A stretch of DNA of 27,965 nucleotides from IMG/VR virus record IMGVR_UViG_3300027734_004120, positions 1-27,965 of that record; one strand, written 5' to 3'. Source of the DNA: a virus. The notes under the pieces are model-generated. The model was not told the DNA's origin. It searched no databases and was given only the letters and a program-made list of their open reading frames with translations. The translations under genes were made by a program, and so were the position numbers. Below, piece by piece: positions 15,269-21,374 of the stretch; position 1 is the first letter of the stretch; the number at the start of each line of letters is the position of its first letter.

Positions 15269-15547
15269 CTACTGTTCCTCGGGTATCTGCGGCTTAAGCT
15301 GCATGGCGCAGCCAGCGAAGTTTCCTAAGGGCATACCGTAGGCGGAGAACTTGTATCGTAGTTCTTTCCCGTTGCGGTTGTAGCGGGCCTTGCCGTCAGG
15401 AAGAACCTCTAGTGCGCCGTTCGCCTCTGAGCGTTTGCTGACGACGCCCGTCCACCGGACAGTACCGGTCACGGCGTCAACGCAGACCACGGGCATCCCG
15501 ACAGCGAAAGACGCTTGGTTAAGCCTCCAACTATTCGGCGCTGACAT
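15269..15547 (-). CDS. Small hypothetical protein
   Basis: This 92-aa protein starts MSAPNSWRLNQASFAV at the ATG at 15547, 17 nt inside the end of the upstream gene and behind GAGGTGG. It is strand-rich (GMPVVCVDAVTGTVRWTGVV, then KARYNRNGKELRYKF) and ends KPQIPEEQ. The pattern suggests a small beta-barrel, but I recognise no family. It lies in the lysis/two-component operon. The longer frame upstream is an out-of-frame shadow of the 267-aa gene and was not used. Confidence 0.6.
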   Translation of the reverse strand: MSAPNSWRLNQASFAVGMPVVCVDAVTGTVRWTGVVSKRSEANGALEVLPDGKARYNRNGKELRYKFSAYGMPLGNFAGCAMQLKPQIPEEQ

Positions 15548-16334
15548 CGTCCACCTCAATCCTGCCCCACGACTTCGGCTCAAGGTTCGACCAAAATACT
15601 CGTAGAAGATTCCGCTCAGGCAGGGTGGTGCCAAAGCCCTGCTCAGCCCCGAGCCAGTAGGCCAAGGCCATGACCTGGGGTGGCTGAAGGAAGGCGAGTT
15701 CAACCTCAACTCCCCAATGCCCGTGCTCCGCCGCGCCGTGGCACTGCGCGACGATGTCCGCGAAAACCTGTAGCAGCTTGGGCTCTCGCCAAGCATTGGC
15801 CGTCTGCCGCGCCAAGTAGGTAGCCGTGTCGTGAGTCTGCTTGTCCATAATCCTCGGGATGACGTGGTGCTCCAAGAACGCCTCGCGGCCCCGTTCACGA
15901 ATGCCGCGCTGATACTCGTGCTTGTTGGCCAAGGCGTCCAAGAACCAAGGGTCGAACTCGAACCCGAGCTGACGCAGCTTCACTGCGTCCTCGGGGGTGA
16001 TTGCTTCCCGAAACGAGAGCCAGCCGTGGATGGTGCGGCGGTGGATGCCGATGTCGCGCGAGGCGTGCTTGGGGACGTACCCCAAGCTGTAAAGGAAGAG
16101 CTCAAGCCGCCGCATCTCTGCGACGTACCCGGGGCTCTTGAACTTGGCGGCCATCCAACTGTCGGTGTGGAAGATGTTCCGCATCCCCAAGTAGACCTGC
16201 CACAGGCAGTGACGAGTCCATGGCGTCTTCCGCTTCGGTTCGCCGCCACAGGCTTGGACGTACTTGTCCAGCGCCTGCCCCAGTTTCCTGGCGAGCTCAA
16301 TCTCGTGCGACTTCCGCACCCGCTCCCTGGCCAT
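15531..16334 (-). CDS. Hypothetical protein with a possible HTH segment
   Basis: This 267-aa protein starts MARERVRKSHEIELAR at the ATG at 16334, whose first base is the last base of the upstream TAA (TAATG). The middle part (ASRDIGIHRRTIHGWLSFRE, near 92-111) looks like a helix-turn-helix or homeodomain-like unit, followed by ITPEDAVKLRQLGFEF. The remainder is helical and rich in aromatic residues. No enzyme motif is seen. It sits between the two-helix membrane protein and the coiled-coil membrane protein in the lysis operon. A DNA-binding role is possible but unproven. Confidence 0.6.
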   Translation of the reverse strand: MARERVRKSHEIELARKLGQALDKYVQACGGEPKRKTPWTRHCLWQVYLGMRNIFHTDSWMAAKFKSPGYVAEMRRLELFLYSLGYVPKHASRDIGIHRRTIHGWLSFREAITPEDAVKLRQLGFEFDPWFLDALANKHEYQRGIRERGREAFLEHHVIPRIMDKQTHDTATYLARQTANAWREPKLLQVFADIVAQCHGAAEHGHWGVEVELAFLQPPQVMALAYWLGAEQGFGTTLPERNLLRVFWSNLEPKSWGRIEVDDVSAE

Positions 16335-16513
16335 TAGCCCTCGGCGCGCTTCGGGAACAGGAGGTTCGTGACGAAGTGGGCGGCGAACACGAGGACCATA
16401 GTCGTCGTGACCGCGGACAGCCCGGCGATGAGCATCCCGACACCAAGGCCGTTGATGTGGATGGCCACCAGGTTGCTGATGAGCATGATCGCGGCGCCTT
16501 CGAGGTACTTCAT
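16334..16513 (-). CDS. Small two-helix membrane protein, candidate holin
   Basis: This 59-aa protein starts MKYLEGAAIMLISNLV at the ATG at 16513, which overlaps the upstream stop (ATGA); AAGGA lies 8 nt before. Two hydrophobic stretches (about 6-29 and 31-53, with Gly-rich ends) are followed by the basic tail FPKRAEG. Two short membrane helices, a basic C-terminus and a position two genes after the cell-wall hydrolase match a class II-like holin, which would release or trigger the endolysin. The protein is short enough to be missed by automated calls. The coding assignment is strong because start and stop both interlock with its neighbours; the function is inferred. Confidence 0.7.
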   Translation of the reverse strand: MKYLEGAAIMLISNLVAIHINGLGVGMLIAGLSAVTTTMVLVFAAHFVTNLLFPKRAEG

Positions 16514-16899
16514 AGAGAGGTCCTTTCGTCATCGCGCATGCCAGCGCGGATTCGGTTGTTCTCGAAATCTGGGTCGACCTTCACGCCTTCGGCCCAGAGC
16601 GTTGACCTATCGGCCGGGAGCGCAATCGCGCGGTACTCCAAGCCGCCTTTGTAGCTGTAGAAGTGCGGACGCTGATCGACCGGCATCTCGAAGGTCGTCT
16701 GCATGATCCGGTCGGAGAGCATCTCGCGTCGGGCCTTGATGATCTCGGCGCCCAGCTTCGACCCGCCCACACCATTCCTGTTGATGAACCCAGGAGTAGC
16801 GCGAAACGAGTTGGTGCTACTCGGCTCCCACGAGACGAGGCGAGCAGGCCTGCGAAAGACCCGCATAGCCCAGATGATGAAGTCCTCGAGCATGGTCAT
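16510..16899 (-). CDS. Hypothetical protein in lysis cassette
   Basis: This 129-aa protein starts MTMLEDFIIWAMRVFR at the ATG at 16899, overlapping the hydrolase stop (ATGA); a second ATG two codons on is an alternative. The N-terminal 18 residues are amphipathic with aromatic and basic residues and could touch the membrane. The rest is soluble, with FRATPGFINRNGVGGSKLGA, a helical KARREMLSDRIMQTTFE stretch and YKGGLEYRAIALPADRSTLW. It has no recognisable domain. It is sandwiched between the hydrolase and the two-helix membrane protein, so a lysis accessory role such as a spanin-like or antiholin function is possible but not supported by motifs. Confidence 0.6.
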   Translation of the reverse strand: MTMLEDFIIWAMRVFRRPARLVSWEPSSTNSFRATPGFINRNGVGGSKLGAEIIKARREMLSDRIMQTTFEMPVDQRPHFYSYKGGLEYRAIALPADRSTLWAEGVKVDPDFENNRIRAGMRDDERTSL

Positions 16900-17357
16900 A
16901 GTTTCTTCTCGAAAAAGTAAACGCTCTTGAAACGCTTGGACACCTTCACGCTGGACAGCCAGCTTGGCGGCCGTTTCTTGCCGACCTTCTTCAGCCACTT
17001 GTTGGCTGTCGCTTCCTCTGTGAACCAGCGGACCTGGCGGTTCATCCACGCAGGCTTCCAGACCTGCTTCATGTCGCCGTTGATCAGTTGCCGCGCGAGC
17101 ACGCGAACGTAGGCGGGCTCCTTGATGCGGCAGCGCCCGTTGAACTGCTTGGGCGCCATCAGGACCTTAACGATTTTCTCTTTGCGGGTGCCGTCCAAGA
17201 GGGCCATTCGATTCTCGATGACGTGCGCCACGAGCATTCCCAGGGCATCGTCATTCCCAGCTTCGCCGCAGATGATGTTGGCCACCAGCGACTCGGGGTC
17301 GCTCGGGTCAAGGGGCTTCGGAGAAGCCAAGGCGGCGAGAAGAAGTAGGGAGAACAT
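16896..17357 (-). CDS. SleB/CwlJ-type cell wall hydrolase (endolysin)
   Basis: This 153-aa protein starts at the ATG at 17357 behind GAGGTG. Residues 1-12 (MFSLLLLAALAS) form a short hydrophobic segment that may be a signal peptide or signal-anchor-release helix. Then comes SLVANIICGEAGNDDALGML with the conserved Glu32, followed by VAHVIENRM and APKQFNGRCR near 68-77, matching the SleB/Hydrolase_2 pattern. These enzymes cleave the glycan strands of peptidoglycan. The C-terminal half is basic (KWLKKVGKKRPPSWLSSVKV). It is the first full gene after a promoter-like motif and a structured leader, and the next genes look like lysis helpers, so it is probably the phage endolysin. Confidence 0.78.
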   Translation of the reverse strand: MFSLLLLAALASPKPLDPSDPESLVANIICGEAGNDDALGMLVAHVIENRMALLDGTRKEKIVKVLMAPKQFNGRCRIKEPAYVRVLARQLINGDMKQVWKPAWMNRQVRWFTEEATANKWLKKVGKKRPPSWLSSVKVSKRFKSVYFFEKKL

Positions 17358-17365
17358 CAATCACC

Positions 17366-17413
17366 TCACGGGTAAATGCGGCTTCGCCGCAAGTTCAAGT
17401 TAGCCTTGAGCAC
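17366..17413 (-). promoter_or_regulatory. Possible leader peptide and hairpins ahead of endolysin
   Basis: The leader between promoter motif B and the endolysin contains a 15-codon frame starting GTG at 17413, 4 nt after a GGAGG. It encodes LKANLNLRRSRIYP and ends TGA at 17366, within the endolysin ribosome site region. The GGAGG sits in the loop of a CCGGT/ACCGG hairpin (about 17413-17427), and a second hairpin, TGCGGC-GAA-GCCGCA, lies inside the frame (17377-17391). Translation of the small frame could control access to the endolysin start. This is inferred from layout only. Confidence 0.35.
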
Positions 17414-17448
17414 CGGTCCTCCACCGGCTTACGTTGTCGTGAGGTGTT

Positions 17449-17476
17449 CTTTAACGCTATCCAGCCCTCAAGTCAA
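17449..17476 (-). promoter_or_regulatory. Promoter-like motif B ahead of lysis/two-component operon
   Basis: On the minus strand TTGACT (17471-17476) and TTAAAG (17449-17454) are separated by 16 nt. Motif A at 13096-13123 has the same spacing, and shared bases extend over about 30 nt. It lies in the gap between the 92-aa winged-helix gene and the endolysin and would drive the operon down to the histidine kinase. Confidence 0.5.
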
Positions 17477-17496
17477 GTCGCTTTAGAAAATATTTA

Positions 17497-17775
17497 CTAC
17501 TTAGCGTCAGCTTGGACGTAGACCCCGAACTGGATGCGCTTGCCCTCTGGCTCGCGGACCACCTTCCAAGACCCGCGCTCGCTGTCCGGCCCCTTGATGA
17601 CGTACTCCAAGTAACCCTTCTTGATGAGCGCCTGGATGTGGGCGTTTGCCGCGCTTCGGGAGTTCATCTTGAACTCTTCCATGATGTCGTTGGTCGTGGC
17701 GTGCGTGTGGTACTTCACGATGAACTGGATCATGAACCGAAGGATCTCGGCCTGGCGTTCGGTCAGCCCGCTCAT
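17497..17775 (-). CDS. Winged-helix DNA-binding protein (LexA N-terminal-like)
   Basis: This 92-aa protein starts at an ATG overlapping the upstream stop (ATGA). It begins LTERQAEILRFMIQFIVKYH, close to the LexA opening, followed by HATTNDIMEEFKMNSRSAANAHIQALIKKGYLEYV, a winged-helix recognition unit, and a basic wing (GSWKVVREPEGKRIQFGVYV). It lacks a peptidase domain. It is the last gene before the promoter-like gap that controls the lysis operon, so it may regulate that promoter or its own. It is similar in build to the protein encoded at 11217-11633. Confidence 0.75.
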   Translation of the reverse strand: MSGLTERQAEILRFMIQFIVKYHTHATTNDIMEEFKMNSRSAANAHIQALIKKGYLEYVIKGPDSERGSWKVVREPEGKRIQFGVYVQADAK

Positions 17776-18416
17776 TGGTTGGTGTCCTTGTAGAGGGTGA
17801 CGATGGCGGCGAGGACGTCCTTGAGCTCGGTCAGGTCTTCGCCGCGAACCCGCGCCTTGAACATGTACTTGAGCAGGTCGATGGCCTCTTGCCGCGCATC
17901 GTTGATGGTGTCGCGGCCGTCGTCGCTCATGAGGTATTGCCCGTACTTCTTGAAGCCGAACTCCGCGCGGGCCTGGACATCCGAGATGACGGTGCCAGAG
18001 TTCTCGGTCTTTTCCTCAAGCCACTCCACGAGGAGCTCAGGAATCGGCTCGCCTTCGGCGCGCGGCAGAGGTTCAGGTTCGGCAATGTGCCCGCCCGAGG
18101 TCACCCAGCGAGCGGAGTCCTCAAGCTCTTCAACGGTTCGTCTGATCATGAGGTCCGGCACAATTGGGTGTTTGCCCAAGAAGGCGAGCCATTTGTAGTA
18201 GGTGGTGGTCGACAGGGTGCTGTTGCCCCAGGTGTTGTTCCTGTTGGCGGTTGCGACCATCGTCAGGGAAGGGCCACCGGCTTTGAGGGTGGCGAGTTGG
18301 ATGCGCACCGTGGCCTTTGGCCGCTGGACGTACCAGAACCCACCGCGGCGCTCAGCTCTGCACAGGTGAAGCTGCTTGCGCCAGTAGTCGACGACGGAGT
18401 CTGCCGTCCAGTCCAT
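17772..18416 (-). CDS. Protein with C-terminal MazG-like nucleotide pyrophosphohydrolase segment
   Basis: This 214-aa protein starts at an ATG in a TGATG junction with the coiled-coil gene. The C-terminal part carries the pattern of phage MazG/dUTPase-like helical pyrophosphohydrolases: RAEFGFKKYGQYLMSDDGRD at 150-169, then DARQEAIDLLKYMFKAR at 173-189 with acidic residues suitable for metal binding. The first 110 residues are unlike MazG and contain a Tyr/Trp-rich region (VVDYWRKQLHLCRAERRGGF, TTYYKWLAFLGKHP), possibly a DNA-interaction domain. It may hydrolyse modified or host nucleotides during infection. The fusion of an unknown N-terminal domain to the MazG-like unit is unusual. Confidence 0.65.
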   Translation of the reverse strand: MDWTADSVVDYWRKQLHLCRAERRGGFWYVQRPKATVRIQLATLKAGGPSLTMVATANRNNTWGNSTLSTTTYYKWLAFLGKHPIVPDLMIRRTVEELEDSARWVTSGGHIAEPEPLPRAEGEPIPELLVEWLEEKTENSGTVISDVQARAEFGFKKYGQYLMSDDGRDTINDARQEAIDLLKYMFKARVRGEDLTELKDVLAAIVTLYKDTNQ

Positions 18417-18754
18417 CAGAAGTCCGCCTCAAGCTCCTCGAGCTTCTTGTTCGCGTCATCGAGCTTACGCGTCAGGTCGAGGATTTCATCCTCGAACTCC
18501 CGATGCTGGCGTTCCTCGGCGGCAAGCTCGTCACCGAGGTACTTCACCTCGGACTGGAGGTCCTCGATGTCGGCTTGGAGGCTCTGCCGCGTGGGCTGCC
18601 CGACGAAGGCTTGGAGCGCATCACGAAGGCCCTCGACGTCCTCAAGACGGATGACGATGTCCGTGTCGGTGTGACCAAGCGTCTCGATGAGCTTGGTGAG
18701 GTTGTAGTCGTGCGTGTTCTCCGCCCACGGGAAGGTCGGCTGGTAGCTCTTCAT
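18416..18754 (-). CDS. Coiled-coil hypothetical protein
   Basis: This 112-aa protein starts MKSYQPTFPWAENTHD at the ATG at 18754, in a TGATG junction. The second half is a long acidic coiled coil (LQADIEDLQSEVKYLGDELA, then LTRKLDDANKKLEELEADF). The first half is globular, with LTKLIETLGHTDTDIVIRLE. No family recognised. It is tightly coupled to genes on both sides, so co-expression with the MazG-like protein is expected. Confidence 0.65.
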   Translation of the reverse strand: MKSYQPTFPWAENTHDYNLTKLIETLGHTDTDIVIRLEDVEGLRDALQAFVGQPTRQSLQADIEDLQSEVKYLGDELAAEERQHREFEDEILDLTRKLDDANKKLEELEADF

Positions 18755-19401
18755 CACTTGTTCCTTGAGATGTAGGAGTTCTTGTCGTTCGCCACGCGGT
18801 CTGGGTGGAAGTCGCTTTGGGTCCGACCGAGATGGTCATCAACAGTAGACTGGGGCGCTGGTCCACCTTTCCGGTGCCAAACGTCCCGCGCCTTGCGCTC
18901 CGCGCAGAGCTTCAGGAAGAGTGCGTCGTAGTCCTTGCTGTCCACGGTCTGGACAGGTTTGGTCCGGTCGCGCTCCTGCTTTGCCTTGTAGGTGCGCTGG
19001 TTGAACATGTACGTCGGGATGCTCTTGTTGATGCGCGACATCAGCAGGTTGTGGACCGTCTCAGTGAACGCGATGCCGCGCTCCCGCTTAGAGAGGTCGA
19101 CTAGCGCATCCCGGCAATCTTGGCCCACCGAGCACTCCAGGCGGCGAAAGCGCGGGTGCATGGGCTGCGTCCACGTCTTCATGTCCTGGGGGCGCATGAT
19201 GTAGTTGTGGCTCTGCCGCGTCAGCCGAGGATTGGGCAGGGTGTAACCCAGCTCTCGGAGTGCCTCGGTGAGCTCGACGATGATGATGCCAGCGGCCGAC
19301 CAGATCTTCCCACCGCAGATAGTCTCCACCTGAATCTGGTAGATGCGCTCGCGGATGGCGTCGTCGGGCGTGATTCGGAACTTGCCGAGAAACAACCTCA
19401 C
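18754..19401 (-). CDS. Hypothetical protein
   Basis: I chose the GTG at 19401 because it overlaps the upstream stop by 4 nt (GTGA), as almost every junction here does. An ATG at 19449 would add 16 residues (MDAKTKVRPSFQTSGD) and a 52-nt overlap. The product is about 215 aa: VRLFLGKFRITPDDAIRERI, then a helical region with IIIVELTEALRELGYTLPNP, RLTRQSHNYIMRPQDMKTW, and a very basic C-terminal half (NQRTYKAKQERDRTKP, ERKARDVWHRKGG). The charge suggests nucleic-acid contact. No family recognised. Confidence 0.6.
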   Translation of the reverse strand: MRLFLGKFRITPDDAIRERIYQIQVETICGGKIWSAAGIIIVELTEALRELGYTLPNPRLTRQSHNYIMRPQDMKTWTQPMHPRFRRLECSVGQDCRDALVDLSKRERGIAFTETVHNLLMSRINKSIPTYMFNQRTYKAKQERDRTKPVQTVDSKDYDALFLKLCAERKARDVWHRKGGPAPQSTVDDHLGRTQSDFHPDRVANDKNSYISRNK

Positions 19402-19715
19402 GTCGCCACTCGTTTGAAACGAAGGCCGTACCTTTGTCTTTGCGTCCATACCGCCACGTCCAGCCTTGCGGAGGTCTCAAGCATCGACTCGCAGTACGCG
19501 AGTCGGGACTTCAAGACGTTGATGTGCTCTTCGAGGGCCTCACGAAATCCAGTACCTTGCGCCGCGAGGTCATCAGCCGCCAAGGCCATGTAGACTTCGA
19601 CGTTCTCCTTGTTCTTGAACACCCGAAACTGCAGGTCATCCTTCTGAACGAGCAGGGTTCCATGAACGAGGTTGTGCGTGAAGCCCGCTTGAGTGCAGGT
19701 CATCTTCAGCGTCAT
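19398..19715 (-). CDS. Small hypothetical protein
   Basis: This 105-aa protein has a start with a good AAGGAG site 4 nt before the ATG. Its N-terminal half is strand-rich (NLVHGTLLVQKDDLQFRVFK) and its C-terminal half helical (GFREALEEHINVLKSRLAYCE), ending with the basic RQRYGLRFKRVAT. It follows the HAD gene after a 13-nt gap. No domain recognised. The codon pattern and the good ribosome site support it as a real gene. Confidence 0.65.
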   Translation of the reverse strand: MTLKMTCTQAGFTHNLVHGTLLVQKDDLQFRVFKNKENVEVYMALAADDLAAQGTGFREALEEHINVLKSRLAYCESMLETSARLDVAVWTQRQRYGLRFKRVAT

Positions 19716-19728
19716 GCGACTCCTTAGG

Positions 19729-20325
19729 TTAGTCCCTAAAGAGTAACTGAGGCGTGTACTGCTGTCCAGCAGAAAGTCGGAGGTGTTGCGCGATTAGCAT
19801 CGCGCAGGCCTCTGGAATGTAGTTGGTCAACGGTACAGGTTCTGGGTCACCGAAGTGCAGCGGGTCCACCCGAAGAAGGTGGGGCTCCGCGACGTAGCAG
19901 CCGAGCTTCGTCAGCTTCTCGATGGCCAGCCAGTCGTCGATCAGGATCCATGGCTTGTCGGCGATGAACGAGAAGTCGTTCTCCTGCCGCGTGGTGAAGA
20001 CCTTGTTGACGTGCTTGAGCAGGCCAACAGCCTCGAGCGCGCATCGAGCATAGATGGGGTCGGCCCCCGTGTAGATGTGGACTTCGCCAAGTTCACGGAA
20101 GGCTTGAAGGGCGAGCTCGGCGCCTGGGCGCACGAGTACTCGTTCCATGCGGAAGGACGAGATGACGGCACGCTCCGCGTGCTCAAGGCAGCGGGCCATG
20201 TGGTCGAGGCGCCCTTGCGGCAGACCACGATTTCTCGCACTCGTCAGGGCGGCGCGAAGACCTTCTGGCGTCTCTTGGAAGGTGTCCAAGAGCGTGTGGT
20301 CCAGGTCAACGAAGATGATGTTCAT
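19729..20325 (-). CDS. HAD-superfamily hydrolase/phosphatase
   Basis: This 198-aa protein starts MNIIFVDLDHTLLDT at the ATG at 20325, behind GGGGGAG. Motif I DLDHT gives the nucleophile Asp7 and acid/base Asp9. Motif II is the strand EVHIYTGADP with its Thr. A Lys in ADKPWILIDDW supplies motif III, and the DD pair motif IV. A helical cap lies between motifs I and II. This places it among small HAD phosphatases such as 5' nucleotidases or polynucleotide phosphatases. The substrate is unknown; a role in nucleotide recycling or nucleic-acid end processing would fit a phage. It is the first gene after a 367-nt non-coding stretch. Confidence 0.85.
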   Translation of the reverse strand: MNIIFVDLDHTLLDTFQETPEGLRAALTSARNRGLPQGRLDHMARCLEHAERAVISSFRMERVLVRPGAELALQAFRELGEVHIYTGADPIYARCALEAVGLLKHVNKVFTTRQENDFSFIADKPWILIDDWLAIEKLTKLGCYVAEPHLLRVDPLHFGDPEPVPLTNYIPEACAMLIAQHLRLSAGQQYTPQLLFRD

Positions 20326-20692
20326 GTGCTCCCCCAAAGTTGCGTGGAGGGTACATGATTAACCCCTGACCCTGCAGCCGCGGAGTGAGACGCGGAGGTG
20401 TCAGCCCTTTTCATCAGGGTCAGGGGGGTGCCGATGAACCGCAACATCCGCCTCTTAGAGGCGCCTACACGGCGGTAGGCGGTCGATTCGATGACCACTC
20501 GTCAGGTCCGAACTTGGGCCTGCTCCAGTCGCCGAAGGTAGGCGCTACCTCCACCCTCTTTTGGCCGGGGCGGAACTTGCCTGCGACTGTCTTTCTTCTG
20601 CCGTCACCGCAGCAGAGGGCGTTGCGGCCCTCGTTCTTGTCAGCCTACGCAGGAGGTTGTTGCGGGTCAACAACTTTTTTTGGAACACCTGG
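20326..20692. other. Non-coding island with hairpins
   Basis: This is the longest gap in the minus-strand block. It contains a 12-bp inverted repeat (20363-20374 with 20415-20426) enclosing a CCGCG/CGCGG hairpin, two adjoining perfect hairpins (20449-20463 and 20462-20481), and a plus-oriented terminator (20656-20681). On the minus strand one frame from about 20657 to 20478 looks protein-like (for example DKNEGRNALCCGDG and VEVAPTFGDWSRPKFGP) but has no start codon and an in-frame TAG directly before it. I therefore leave it uncalled; it could be a decayed gene. Confidence 0.5.
20656..20681 (+). terminator. Intrinsic terminator on the plus strand inside the minus-strand block
   Basis: GTTGTTG (20656-20662) and CAACAAC (20668-20674) form a perfect 7-bp stem around CGGGT, followed at once by seven T residues (20675-20681). 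This is a canonical intrinsic terminator for plus-strand transcription. On the minus strand the A run precedes the hairpin, so it would not work for the neighbouring genes. It implies an antisense or non-coding plus transcript ending here. Confidence 0.6.
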
Positions 20693-20974
20693 TCAATAGT
20701 CGTCTGGGTCGCGGCTTCGGGTCTTGGCGCACTGCTGGCACCGCTCATGGATGTAGCCGAACATGGACATCGTGGAGAACGCCCATTCGTGGCCGACCTG
20801 CTCGCACTCCTCTTTGAGCGCGTTGAACTGCGCCTCGAACCGGGCGCGATGGGGTGCCAAGAGTGCATCGCGCTCCGCGCGTTCTTGGCGTTCGATCTCC
20901 AGACGGCGGTCCCAGATGCTCTTCACGTCAACCTCTACCTTGGCCTGGCTCGTTCGTGGGTACGGTTGCATCAT
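20693..20974 (-). CDS. Small protein with CxxC pair
   Basis: This 93-aa protein starts MMQPYPRTSQAKVEVD (either Met possible), overlapping the end of the upstream gene by 47 nt. Residues 20-60 are a charged helix (RLEIERQERAERDALLAPHR, FEAQFNALKEECEQVGHEW). The C-terminus has SMFGYIHERCQQCAKTRSRD with a CxxC. A Cys and a His in ECEQVGHEW could complete a zinc site, as in several small phage zinc-ribbon-like proteins. Function unknown. Its stop borders the non-coding island. Confidence 0.6.
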   Translation of the reverse strand: MMQPYPRTSQAKVEVDVKSIWDRRLEIERQERAERDALLAPHRARFEAQFNALKEECEQVGHEWAFSTMSMFGYIHERCQQCAKTRSRDPDDY

Positions 20975-21116
20975 GGACCCAATTGGATAGGCGGCGAAGT
21001 CCGATGAGGTAGCAGACCTCAGAAATCGGGTGGGCCACCAGATTGTGGACCGACCATTTGAACGGGTCGGGAATGCGGCCCAGGAGTTGGTTCAGGTTCA
21101 TCTCAAGTAGACGCAC
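20928..21116 (-). CDS. Small hypothetical protein (phage HNLVAHP type)
   Basis: This protein is 62 aa from the GTG at 21116 (behind GGTGAG) or 57 aa from the ATG at 21101. The core KWSVHNLVAHPISEVCYLIG followed by LRRLSNWVHDATVP matches a recurrent class of tiny phage proteins with H-N-L-V-A-H-P and W-V-H-D motifs. Their function is unknown to me. It lies between the 81-aa coiled-coil gene and the CxxC protein and overlaps the latter. Confidence 0.55.
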   Translation of the reverse strand: MRLLEMNLNQLLGRIPDPFKWSVHNLVAHPISEVCYLIGLRRLSNWVHDATVPTNEPGQGRG

Positions 21117-21128
21117 GGGCTCACCAGC

Positions 21129-21374
21129 TCAGAAAGGGGTTGAGGGCGGCACATGCCCGAAGTCGCCGCTAAACGTCACTTGTTGGCCTCCCGTCGGCCG
21201 GTTCCAATGGGCATCCGCGGCGGCGACGGTTTCGGCGAAGGCGGCAATCGCCTGCTCGCGCTTCTCGAGTCTGGCCTTCAGTTGAGCGACTTCATCTTGA
21301 TAGGACTTCAGGAAGGCTTGAGTCTTGTTGAGTTGTTCGAGAAGGTCCGCTTCGCGGAGCTCATGTTCATTCAT
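21129..21374 (-). CDS. Small coiled-coil protein
   Basis: This 81-aa protein starts MNEHELREADLLEQLN at the ATG at 21374. That ATG overlaps the cytosine methyltransferase stop by ATGA and is preceded by GGAGG at a good distance; the ATG two codons upstream is too close to that site. Residues 5-50 form a coiled coil (LNKTQAFLKSYQDEVAQLKA, RLEKREQAIAAFAETV). The C-terminus is Gly/Pro-rich. Function unknown. Confidence 0.65.
   Translation of the reverse strand: MNEHELREADLLEQLNKTQAFLKSYQDEVAQLKARLEKREQAIAAFAETVAAADAHWNRPTGGQQVTFSGDFGHVPPSTPF

Noticed and set aside
20363-20426. CTGATGA on the minus strand inside a stem, suggesting a hammerhead ribozyme
   Set aside because: The required GAAA core segment and a three-helix arrangement are not present.
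20672-20690. Slippery A-run followed by a hairpin on the minus strand, suggesting programmed frameshifting
   Set aside because: No long frame exists before and after the site in compatible frames; the same sequence is better explained as a plus-strand terminator.
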